In this document: positions 56,185 to 64,000 of the stretch, piece after piece
How positions within the stretch are numbered: position 1 is the stretch's first letter
How the letters are laid out: each line of letters opens with the position of its first letter
Source: Thalassoglobus neptunius
GTDB lineage: Bacteria > Planctomycetota > Planctomycetia > Planctomycetales > Planctomycetaceae
Assembly: GCF_007859735.1 (NCBI RefSeq)
Contig: NZ_SIHI01000003.1
Span: 78,092 to 142,091, forward strand
Direction: 5' to 3'
Length of the DNA: 64,000 nucleotides
The notes under the pieces: generated by a model
What the model saw: only the letters and a program-made list of their open reading frames with translations
What the model was told of the DNA's origin: nothing
The model's database searches: none
Made by a program: the position numbers and the translations under genes

Positions 56185-58053
56185 ATGAGGTCGCCACAAA
56201 GCCCTCAATCCGAAACACGCCGCACGCTTCCGTGGTGGAAGAAGTGCTGCTTTGCGTTCGTCACAGTCGCCATCGGCTTCGCAGGTGTCGAACTGACACT
56301 GTGGGCGATCGGCGTCGATCCAGTCACATCCGATGAAGACCCCTTCGTCGGGTTTTCCTCGAATTCCCCTCTCTTGGAACGGAAGGGGAAAAACTACAGC
56401 ACGCGCCCAGCCAAACTGAGTCACTTCAACGCCCAGACCTTCCCTGCTCAAAAAACTGAGGACACGCAACGCATCTTCTGCCTGGGTGGATCGACCACCT
56501 ATGTCCGCCCCTATGATGACAGAACTTCCTTCGCGGGCTGGCTTCGGGAAATACTCCCCGCAGCCGATCCCCAACAGAATTGGGAAGTGATCAATGGAGG
56601 CGGGATCAGCTACGCCAGCTATCGCGTGTCGAATGTCGTTGAAGAGGTGCTCAACTACTCACCCGATCTCTTGATCATTTACACCGGGCACAATGAATTC
56701 CTTGAGCAGCGAACCTACCCGTCACTGTATCAGGTCCCAGCTTCATTGACGTCCGTGCTGGAATTCACGTCGCGAACCCGAACGTTTTCCGCGATGCGTC
56801 AGATGTTCAACTTGCCGAATCGCAACGCGGAACAACGAGCCCTTCTTCCCGGAGAAGCAGAAACGATTCTTGACCAGTCGGTCGGTCTCGATGCTTACTC
56901 CCGCGACAATCAGTTTCGAAGCCACGTCGTCGAACACTTTCGCTTCAATCTCCGCCGCATCGTTCGCATGGCAGCTCGTCACGGAGTCCCGGTGATTTTC
57001 GTCACCCCAGCTTCCAACCTTCGCGACTGCTCGCCTTTCAAGAGCGAATTCAATTCTGAACAATCCTCCGCAACGGTCGCGGAATTGAATCGTCTGTTGG
57101 TTGTTGCGAAAGAGATGATCGAACAGAAACAGTTCAGCGACGCAGCTGAGGCACTCAAAAAATTCCTGCAAGTCGAACCGCAGTTCGCTGACGCTTATTT
57201 CCTCAACGGTCAAATCCAGTGGCAGCTCGGCAACACGGACGCTGCCCGAGAGAACTTCCAACGTGCGCTCATTGAAGACGTCTGCCCGCTGCGTGCTCTT
57301 CCCGAGATCATCGAAGCTGTCAAAGATATCGCGGATGAACTTGACGTCCCGTGTGTTGATTTCGTTGAGGAAATCGGCCTGAAATCGGAGCACCAAACGC
57401 CCGGCAATGACTGGTTTCTCGACCACGTTCACCCGACGATTGACGGCCACAGACTTCTCGCGGAGAAACTTCTCGACCAGATGATCGCCATACAGTTGGT
57501 ACAACCGACTTCAGACTGGAATGCCGAAGTCATGGAGACGATTGCAACTCGAATGGAAAGTCGCCTCAGCGACGAAGATCGAGGAATCGCCCTGCGGAAC
57601 CTTTCCAAAGTGCTGGGTTGGGCGGGCAAGCTCGACGAAGCGGGTCGACTGTCTGATATGGCGCTCGAACTCGCTCCGCAAGACCCTGAGACACAGCTTC
57701 AAGCCGGAATTGTCGCTGAAGACCGTAACGACCTCTCCACTGCCGAAGAACGTTATCGCGAAGCAACCCGACTTCAGCCCGATTTTCTTGCCGCCCACCT
57801 GAACCTGGGCGTCGCGCTCGCACGCCAGGATCGTCTGGAAGAAGCGAGAGAGGAGTTCCGGATCGCCTTGAAGCTTCAACCACAGTCCGCTCAGATTCTG
57901 GCCAATCTCTCGATGGTTGAGTTCTTGCTGGAGAACTTTCCAGCAGCGGAAGAATACCAACAACAGGCAGTCCAACTCGCTGAAGGAAGCGAGCGTCAGA
58001 TGTTGCTCAATCGGCTGAGTGAGATTCGACAAGCAGCCCGCGAATCTCAGTGA
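56185..58053 (+). CDS. Membrane-anchored SGNH-hydrolase-like protein with TPR repeats
   Basis: A 622-residue protein. One N-terminal membrane segment (CCFAFVTVAIGFAGVELTLWAI) is followed by an SGNH/GDSL-like domain over about residues 75-440: FCLGGSTTY supplies the Ser, INGGGISY the Gly block, YTGHNEF in place of GxND, and DHVHPT the catalytic Asp/His pair. A TPR-like insertion (KKFLQVEPQFADAYFLNGQI) and further TPRs at the C-terminus (AHLNLGVALARQDRLEEARE) are clear. The domain may act as an acyl-esterase or transferase on surface polysaccharide. There is no strong ribosome binding site. Confidence 0.82.
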   Translation: MRSPQSPQSETRRTLPWWKKCCFAFVTVAIGFAGVELTLWAIGVDPVTSDEDPFVGFSSNSPLLERKGKNYSTRPAKLSHFNAQTFPAQKTEDTQRIFCLGGSTTYVRPYDDRTSFAGWLREILPAADPQQNWEVINGGGISYASYRVSNVVEEVLNYSPDLLIIYTGHNEFLEQRTYPSLYQVPASLTSVLEFTSRTRTFSAMRQMFNLPNRNAEQRALLPGEAETILDQSVGLDAYSRDNQFRSHVVEHFRFNLRRIVRMAARHGVPVIFVTPASNLRDCSPFKSEFNSEQSSATVAELNRLLVVAKEMIEQKQFSDAAEALKKFLQVEPQFADAYFLNGQIQWQLGNTDAARENFQRALIEDVCPLRALPEIIEAVKDIADELDVPCVDFVEEIGLKSEHQTPGNDWFLDHVHPTIDGHRLLAEKLLDQMIAIQLVQPTSDWNAEVMETIATRMESRLSDEDRGIALRNLSKVLGWAGKLDEAGRLSDMALELAPQDPETQLQAGIVAEDRNDLSTAEERYREATRLQPDFLAAHLNLGVALARQDRLEEAREEFRIALKLQPQSAQILANLSMVEFLLENFPAAEEYQQQAVQLAEGSERQMLLNRLSEIRQAARESQ

Positions 58054-58150
58054 CCTTCTCGATCAAAAACTTCCTCTGCCCGCAAACAAGCAGCAACCCG
58101 ATTAAGACTTGAGTTCAGGTGAGCGCAGAAAACCGATCGGATCGCGCTGG

Positions 58151-59578
58151 CTATTTCGAAGAGCTTTGCACAGGAGCCTCGGCTGACACATATCCCGGAC
58201 GGTGTCCGTTGGGCTGCCCCGGTCGTGAAAGATTCAGTTGGAGATTTTCATTCTCTCCCCAGGTCGTGACCATGACCGCATTCGAAGGAAGTTCGGCCAA
58301 TGGAGGGTCGATCACGATTCCTTCGTCTCGAATCTCCAGGCACTTGCGAACGACTCCGTCGAATCCGATTTCAATCGTATCCCCGACCTGAAACATCGCG
58401 ATATGCCCCCAAATCGGAATCCAGCTGTGAGTCAGGAGGTTGAACCGCTTCGGGTTGATCGATGCGATGGCCAGAGGAGCATTAGCGAAACCCGGGTCCG
58501 TGTAAACTGAGTTTTGATCGTATCCGCTCGCTTCCTGATACTCGCTGAAGTCCCGGTGATAGCGGACTTCACTGGCAGCCATCATTGGCGAGTCAGCACG
58601 AACAGTATTCCAGAACAAATTTTCATCAGACACCAATTCATCAACTCCAATTGTCACCAGACATGGCTTCGAATGTCCACTGACGAGGATGTTCTCTGTC
58701 AGGCTGTATCCGTGGGCTGTCATGTTGAGCAACGACAGTCCCGAATAGCCGAGTGTGCTGCGAGTTATCGTCGCGTCGGTGGTATTCCTCCAAGCGAACG
58801 AAACTCCGTTGGCCGATGAACCAAAACAGATGCAATCTTCAATCAGAATACCGGTCGTTGACTCGAAGTGCATGTGCTGCATGTTTCCAAGAAGCTGACA
58901 GTTTCGGATGGTCAAGTTGTCGACGGTTCGAAATGTCTGAATTCCATCCGCGTGCGCCCCGGGTCGGCCTTGGCCCTGATGCCGATGGATGTAACAGTCG
59001 GAAATCTCGATGTCCCGAGATTCATCAGCGATAATAATTCCATCGTTGTCGTTCCGAATATCACATCCAGAAACGTGCACGCCTGATGCTTCCGCCAGCA
59101 GGAGTCCGACGGAATTGTCGTGGACACGGCAATTTTCAATGACGAGATTCGATACGGTTTGAGCCTTCAACCCGTAGCCCAGATGATCGCGATTGGTGTT
59201 TCGAATCAGACAGTTGCGAATAGTCACTCCCGAGACTCTCTCAATCCGCATCACTGCGATGTCATCTCCACCCGGTGCGAGGTTTTCAACGGTGACGTCG
59301 TCCGCCTGAATGATCAGCGGACCACAATCGACCCGGCCGCTTCCCGAACCGCGCAAGTGAATCGACTTCCGAATCAGAAGCGGTTCAATCGTGACTCCCG
59401 GAGAGATGACAATCGTGTCCCCTTCACTTGCCTCGGCGATTCGTTCTTTGACAGATTCGCCGGTTCCGACAGGAATCTCGCTCGCTGCAAAACAGCCTGA
59501 GACGACAGCAAACATGCTTATCATCGCCAGCGAAGAAGTTGCCAGATTTCGAATTGAAGAAATCAAATACCGACTCAT
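58151..59578 (-). CDS. Secreted right-handed parallel beta-helix protein
   Basis: About 475 residues from ATG 59578 (59596 is an alternative). A signal peptide (SSLAMISMFAVVSGCFA) precedes repeated PbH1 strands, e.g. GVTIRNCLIRN, NLVIENCRVHDNSVGLLLAE and DIEISDCYIHRHQGQG, the pattern of pectate-lyase-like folds. No catalytic signature of a named lyase or hydrolase family is obvious. It probably binds or cleaves a polysaccharide outside the cytoplasm. It converges with the SGNH-TPR gene. Confidence 0.88.
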   Translation of the reverse strand: MSRYLISSIRNLATSSLAMISMFAVVSGCFAASEIPVGTGESVKERIAEASEGDTIVISPGVTIEPLLIRKSIHLRGSGSGRVDCGPLIIQADDVTVENLAPGGDDIAVMRIERVSGVTIRNCLIRNTNRDHLGYGLKAQTVSNLVIENCRVHDNSVGLLLAEASGVHVSGCDIRNDNDGIIIADESRDIEISDCYIHRHQGQGRPGAHADGIQTFRTVDNLTIRNCQLLGNMQHMHFESTTGILIEDCICFGSSANGVSFAWRNTTDATITRSTLGYSGLSLLNMTAHGYSLTENILVSGHSKPCLVTIGVDELVSDENLFWNTVRADSPMMAASEVRYHRDFSEYQEASGYDQNSVYTDPGFANAPLAIASINPKRFNLLTHSWIPIWGHIAMFQVGDTIEIGFDGVVRKCLEIRDEGIVIDPPLAELPSNAVMVTTWGENENLQLNLSRPGQPNGHRPGYVSAEAPVQSSSK

Positions 59579-60282
59579 CAATAGACTCTTTTCCATCAGT
59601 GAAAGATGACTTTGCTCCACTCTACGATACGCCTCCCAGCAAGGTGTGAAGAAGTCGTTTGATCTCTGCATAAGTTCGTCTTTCTAGGGAAATCCCTAAT
59701 CAACGCTTGTCCATCAGCATCAGCGGGTCGTTACGAATGTACAGGTCCACAACGCAGCAAAACGGCGCACGAAGCTCTATAAGAAATGACAATCCAGTTG
59801 CGCACGCTCACTGAAAGCATCGCCGTCTTATGGATTCTTAAACCCGTTCTCACAACAGCCGATCAGAGTTCGACTGAAAGCACATGCCCGTCGTCGCCCC
59901 ATCCAGTTTCTCAGCAACGAGTTGTGCACCGGCGAGAAAAATGCCGTCGCAACGGAACAGAAATCGTTTCCCGCAAACTCCTCGAGAATGCCCGCAGCTC
60001 ATTTACTCTCACGATGGCCAAAACAGAAACAGCCGTCATCACAACAGATGTCATCCATCAGCATCGAACAGAAATTTCAGATTTCTGACACAATTCTCAG
60101 CCCGAATCCCAAAACGTTAACGCTCTGCCTGCGAGTTCCAAGTTGTGACAACACAACTTCCGTTTATCGAGAAATTCACCGAACCGGCTCGTTGCCTGTT
60201 TTGCGTGACCGTGTTGGAGTTGCGGCGAGATTCTGTCCCGCGACACGCGAAACTGTCGACGACCGTTGACACACTCCGTTTT
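59579..60282. other. 704-base intergenic region with short palindrome
   Basis: Between the beta-helix and CBM9-like genes, both minus. It contains the palindrome TAGGGA-AA-TCCCTA at 59685-59698, about 107 bases upstream of the beta-helix start, a possible operator. Plus-strand frames of 100 and 115 codons (59786-60088, 59922-60269) lack protein-like composition and are not called. Confidence 0.45.
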
Positions 60283-61203
60283 CTATTCCTCAACTGATTC
60301 GCTCGAGAATGTGATAAACGGAAAAACTTCCGGGATGTGTGAATCCCAGCATCCATGGTAGCTCCACGCCCAACCCTGTGAATCACGAACCGGCCCCGCT
60401 TCTCGAAACTGATTGAATCGAGAGAAATCCATCCGCCAGGTATCTCCGTTTTCGGGTGGGACAGACCGCTGATCACCGGAAGAAAGAGCCTTCATTCCTG
60501 ACCAGGGAAACGCAAGTTCAACGGTCCATCCGCGATCTCGATCGGAGTTGTCGTTTAGCGTTCCGTCGATCGCGACTGCGGAGACAGCCCCGGGAAAATC
60601 CCAGCCGAGAAATGCATAACGCGGTCCACGCGGATGATTTCGATATCCAACTCCATTGAAAGCTTGAGATCGAACCTCGGGCCGTGAACGGTCAAGTTCT
60701 GACACTTTGGAAAACCCCGCGCTCTCATATTCACTCTGCCAGATGAAGAGCCCTTCGTAAATTGTGGCGAACGGATTGATCTCAAATTCATAATAGGCAT
60801 TGTCGAAAGCGATAAAGACTTCGACATCGTTGTCGGTATAGACAGGATCATCACGTTTTCGAATCTTGGATGTCACAAAGGGATCTTCAACCCAGAACGC
60901 GACATACAAATTCTGATCATCCCACGTCACAGCTGCTTGCGTGTTATGAACGGTTTGATGTCCTCGGATCAGATCAACAAATCGAGGAGAACGCGGAACG
61001 TTCTTCCAGGTCTTCTCTGACAACACTCCATCCACGTGGATCGGATCGATCGTCCGCAATGCTGTGTATCGCTTGACCTGATCTTCCGGAACCGGAGGCC
61101 ACGAGACATTCGTCGGACGGAGAGGATCTTCAGTCTCCTCCGCCAAAGCGAACACCGAAAGCGACAGGTGAAGGAGAAGACAAACGCAAACTCGATTGAT
61201 CAT
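60283..61203 (-). CDS. Secreted carbohydrate-binding family 9-like protein
   Basis: A 306-residue secreted protein with signal peptide (VCVCLLLHLSLSVFALA). The CBM9-like beta-sandwich is seen in HVDGVLSEKTWKNVPRSPRF, AAVTWDDQNLYVAFWVEDP, NDVEVFIAFDNAYYEFEINP and the final WTVELAFPWSGM. Such stand-alone proteins are frequent in planctomycetes and are assumed to bind sugars. The gene is monocistronic. Confidence 0.88.
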   Translation of the reverse strand: MINRVCVCLLLHLSLSVFALAEETEDPLRPTNVSWPPVPEDQVKRYTALRTIDPIHVDGVLSEKTWKNVPRSPRFVDLIRGHQTVHNTQAAVTWDDQNLYVAFWVEDPFVTSKIRKRDDPVYTDNDVEVFIAFDNAYYEFEINPFATIYEGLFIWQSEYESAGFSKVSELDRSRPEVRSQAFNGVGYRNHPRGPRYAFLGWDFPGAVSAVAIDGTLNDNSDRDRGWTVELAFPWSGMKALSSGDQRSVPPENGDTWRMDFSRFNQFREAGPVRDSQGWAWSYHGCWDSHIPEVFPFITFSSESVEE

Positions 61204-61712
61204 GTCGAAGCCAACCCTATTGACTGATCCTTGAACAGTTCGGTTGATGACAGTCCGGAAATCCCCGAGCCAGCATTCAACAAACCGCCATTCACGAAAG
61301 CGAAAGAAACAATTCCTCCGCTGTGGATGTGATCGAGATCTTATCTCTTTCAGAGGCTCGGGTCATCGCAACGCACCCGCGAAACGGTTTTTAAACTCAC
61401 ACGAAAGTTTGTCGCCCCCATAAGGCGACCGGCTGACTTGGAACAGAAACGGCATTTCAACACGCTGGTTCAGGTCTCGCTTCCTAGTGCTGGCATGGCA
61501 CTTGCCTAGATGGTCTTGAATGGGAATCGCTTCCGGAAGATCGCGGACTTCTCGGCTCAACGAATTGAGAATCTCTCAACACCCGGATTCTGGCCGCACA
61601 ATTCGAGCGAAACGAAATCAGCCCAACTGAAAACCGTGAAGTTCGAGAGTGACGAGAGCCAAGTGATTCCCCCATCACACCATCGACAATCTCAAGAAAT
61701 CGGGAGCGAAGA
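61204..61712. other. 509-base divergent intergenic region
   Basis: Between the CBM9-like gene (minus) and the di-haem cytochrome gene (plus). Two small inverted repeats are present: GTCGCC (61411-61416)/GGCGAC (61424-61429) and AGTGC (61486-61490)/GCACT (61498-61502). Neither has a T-run. No gene is called here. Confidence 0.45.
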
Positions 61713-63108
61713 ATGATTCGACTCGTTCACTCTGCCACCGTCTCAATGATCGCTACGGGATTCCTCTTATCGATGAACTCCATCAGTCACAGCGACGAAC
61801 CGAAAACGTCTTTCATGCCGGTCGTTCCGAGCGAAAGCTTCGATGAAGTTTTCGAAAAAGACTCCGCAGCAAAACCTGAAGTTATGCAAGGTCAAAAAGA
61901 CTTGCTGGAATCGCGTTACGACCTCAGCGACAAACCTTCGGAAGTCATGATGTCCGGCGAGAGAAAATCCGTGCAGAGTGGGATCCGGGTGAAACTTCCC
62001 GAGGAACTCACATGGAAACAACTATCGGAAATGAGTCCCTCCGAAATTCGTGAGCAAAAATCTCTTTCCGGAAGGATTTCGACCACTCCCACACGCCAAA
62101 CATTCAACCGGCGGCCAAGTGTTTCCTTCCACGCAAATCGACGCAATTAAGAAAGCCGAAAGCCGCGACCTTCAGCGGTTTGATGTCGATTTTGACTTGC
62201 CCGATCATCTCACTCCCGAATTTCCCCCGCCAGTCTTCCTTTCGAATCGTCCGGAGTTGGGAGATGTCAGCCAGGGACAAGTGCTCACCATTAAGAACTA
62301 CTTCGAACTTCTCAACGGAAAAGTCACGCCCGTTCAACTCGAAGGAATGCGGTTACTCTTAACTCCGCAACCACAGCAACAATTTAACCCAACGGCAGAC
62401 CGCAAAGTTGCGGAAGCTTCACTGGGAGTAACTTGCCTTGATTGCCATGTGAATGGACATACAAACGCAGCCTTCCATCTTAACCCCGATACTCGACCAC
62501 AGAAGAATCGTTTCCGAATCGATACCGTTAGCCTCCGTGGAATGTTTAACCAACAAATTCACGGGTCCAAGCGATCGCTTCGATCAATTGAAGACTTCAC
62601 CCAGTTCGAGCAACGCACAGCCTATTTCGACGGAGACCATGTGACGGCAGCGAAGAAAGGCCTCTTCCTGCCGGATCGTTCTGATCAGGTTTCCATGATG
62701 GCGCAGATGCAGAACATGTTCGACTTTCCACCAGCCCCGAAATTGGATCGATACGGAAAACTGATTCCCGAGAAAGCGACCGAGCAAGAGCTAAAAGGCC
62801 AGGAACTCTTTTTCGGAAAAGCCAAATGTGCTGAGTGCCATCCGGCCCCATTCTATCTCGATAATCAGATGCACGATCTTCAGGTCTCGCGGTTCTACGA
62901 ACCCAAAACGATCCGTGATCATCATGACGTCGCTGCCGGACCGATTAAAACATTCACACTCCGTGGAATTAAAGACTCTCCGCCGTATCTTCACGATGGT
63001 CGATTAATGACGCTCGAAGACACGGTCGCTTTCTTCAATCTCGTCATGCAATTAAAGCTTACCAGCGAAGAACAGCAAAGTCTCGTTGCGTTTATGCGAT
63101 GTCTTTAA
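61713..63108 (+). pseudogene. Di-haem cytochrome c peroxidase-like gene, frameshifted at an A5 run
   Basis: Two overlapping frames together make one protein. The first (61713-62150) has a signal peptide and the block LTWKQLSEMSPSEIREQ. The second, open across 62050-63108, continues NLFPEGFRPLPHAKHSTGG, then two c-haem sites, CLDCH and CAECH, and ends in the MauG/peroxidase-like TFTLRGIKDSPPYLHDGR. At AAAAA (62056-62060) one extra base breaks the frame; with four A the protein would be continuous (EQ-NLFPEG). Total length would be about 464 residues. It may be a true pseudogene, a sequencing error or a slippage-read gene. ATG 61713 has GGGAG upstream. Confidence 0.8.
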
Positions 63109-63165
63109 GTCTGCCATGAGATGAAGGCCAACCGCCTGAAAACCGCGTCTCGCTCGCGTTCATAA

Positions 63166-63200
63166 TCGCCCCCTTCACGGAGGTTGGGGGCGACTTTTTT
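63166..63200 (+). terminator. Rho-independent terminator after the di-haem cytochrome gene
   Basis: A perfect 8-bp GC-rich stem TCGCCCCC (63166-63173) and GGGGGCGA (63186-63193) is followed by CTTTTTT. Confidence 0.9.
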
Positions 63201-63318
63201 GCGCTGATCTTTACTGTCAGTCAGCAGCTGCCTGTCGACGAACTGTGCAAAGCGCGGTGTTTTGAATATGTTAGCTGAGCTAATTCACTCAACTCGTTTC
63301 AATTCGCGTGGAAGACAC

Positions 63319-63804
63319 ATGACATCGAATCGTTCGCGCGGATTTTTCCGCATGGCTGTTGCGGCTCCACTTTGCTTTATGTTCTCGATCAGTGCGTTCG
63401 CACAGGATGAACCAGCGTCGATGAACAATCTCACGATCAGTTGTGAGATTACGAACGATTGCAGCCCGATCGGCGTGGCGATCCAAACTAAAGTTCACGT
63501 TGATCACCCGACTCCAGGTCACGATTTTACGCTCAAGTATCAACTGCGAATTCTTCAGGACCGGCGATCTGTCGGTCCCATTCTGGGAAATGCGGCCTTT
63601 CCCAGAGGAGTCGCTCTCGATCTTGACCAGTCGATTGGCAAGGCTCGGTATCGTTTCGGCAATTTTAACCTTGAAGGAGACGTCGACATCACTCGGGACA
63701 AACTCCGAGAGATGACGAACTTCCCGACAAATCAGCCTTCTTCGGAGGTTCTGATTGGTTTTTGCTGTGTTGAAAACAAATCACAGGTTTTGATCGTGGG
63801 CTAA
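63319..63804 (+). CDS. Secreted hypothetical protein, C-terminus likely altered by an IS
   Basis: About 161 residues from the ATG at 63319 (a start at 63262 would add 19). The signal peptide FFRMAVAAPLCFMFSISAFA is clear. The mature part (TISCEITNDCSPIGVAIQTK, then FPTNQPSSEVLIGFC) is a short beta-rich protein of unknown family with several cysteines. Its stop TAA at 63802-63804 overlaps the stop of the transposase fragment on the other strand, so its last residues are probably encoded by the end of the inserted element and the native C-terminus may be lost. Confidence 0.6.
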   Translation: MTSNRSRGFFRMAVAAPLCFMFSISAFAQDEPASMNNLTISCEITNDCSPIGVAIQTKVHVDHPTPGHDFTLKYQLRILQDRRSVGPILGNAAFPRGVALDLDQSIGKARYRFGNFNLEGDVDITRDKLREMTNFPTNQPSSEVLIGFCCVENKSQVLIVG

Positions 63805-64000
63805 CGCCTCAGGGCGTAGGCGAGGACTTTGAGGGCGGCTTCGACGAACAGGGCTTTCTCGCTTCTGGCTGAGAGTGCGGCACCTGTGGTTCGCTTCAAT
63901 CCGCTCATGAATGATTCCACAAGCCAGCGTCTGCCGTATCCTTTTGTTTCGAGTTCTGTCCTGGTCATCTGTGAGCGGTACTCGCCATTCAGCTTACCGT
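63801..64000 (-). mobile_element. IS4/IS5-type transposase, C-terminal fragment reaching the window edge
   Basis: On the minus strand the last 66 codons of a DDE transposase are readable, from the window end to the TAG at 63801-63803. The sequence contains YGRRWLVESFMSGLKR, which fits the Y-x2-R-x3-E-x6-K signature of the IS4/IS5 group including the third catalytic acid (E), and ends KVLAYALRR. The rest of the element, the other terminal repeat and the target duplication lie beyond the window, so intactness cannot be judged. Confidence 0.85.

Noticed and set aside
59786..60269. Plus-strand frames of 100 and 115 codons
   Set aside because: They overlap each other in different frames, have low-quality composition and no ribosome binding site.
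62050..63108. Independent cytochrome gene starting at GTG 62050
   Set aside because: It would lack a signal peptide although it has periplasmic haem sites, and the upstream frame supplies exactly the missing part; a frameshift explains both better.

Overview
The window looks like a stretch of a planctomycete chromosome (phylum Planctomycetota, probably a marine member of the order Planctomycetales; the genus cannot be fixed from the sequence alone). The reasons are the gene families: a prepilin-like protein with the H-x9-DG motif next to a small lipoprotein, large secreted proteins that combine a c-type cytochrome with a sugar-dehydrogenase propeller, a formylglycine-type sulfatase, an ECF sigma factor followed by a transmembrane Ser/Thr kinase with WD40 repeats, a DUF1080 protein and a bacterial SUI1 protein. 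Genes lie on both strands in short operons. There are no rRNA or tRNA genes and no CRISPR array. One insertion-sequence fragment lies at the right edge.

Layout. 1-13 kb is mostly housekeeping: the 3' end of a D-tagatose 3-epimerase-like gene, a fused uroporphyrinogen-III methyltransferase/synthase, a 7Fe ferredoxin, a rhodanese, SpoVR, malate dehydrogenase, a secreted sulfatase, and a minus-strand run (Tat-exported TIM-barrel protein, biotin ligase, SUI1, 5-formyl-THF cyclo-ligase). 13-30 kb holds a secreted LRR protein, a Ser/Thr kinase with HEAT repeats, a radical SAM enzyme, an LpxH-like phosphatase, fmt, a DUF58 protein, a Gld-like ABC export operon (ATPase, fused permease-GldG, DUF4340), ispD, an isolated dnaA and a Lon-substrate-domain protein. 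30-38 kb is a signalling island: a secreted WD40 protein diverges from an ECF sigma factor/transmembrane WD40 kinase operon. 38-52 kb is dominated by exported proteins: two large cytochrome/dehydrogenase fusions, a DUF1080 keto-sugar hydrolase-like protein, an esterase, an unknown secreted protein, a caspase/legumain-like protein with an EF-hand loop, and an AsmA-like membrane protein. 52-64 kb has acetyl-CoA synthetase, the prepilin-like/lipoprotein pair, an SGNH-TPR membrane protein, a beta-helix protein, a CBM9-like protein, a frameshifted di-heme cytochrome and an unknown secreted protein whose end runs into an IS4/IS5-type transposase fragment.

How parts may work together (inference). 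The sulfatase, the dehydrogenase-cytochrome, the DUF1080 protein, the esterase, the CBM9-like and beta-helix proteins and the two TIM-barrel isomerases fit a lifestyle of degrading sulfated or otherwise modified polysaccharides outside the cytoplasm. The sigma factor, the WD40 kinase and the kinase-less WD40 protein look like one signalling module. The most unusual points are a 75-bp intergenic repeat present twice 29 kb apart, the A5 frameshift in the di-heme cytochrome, the caspase-like/EF-hand secreted protein and the kinase-less sensor half.
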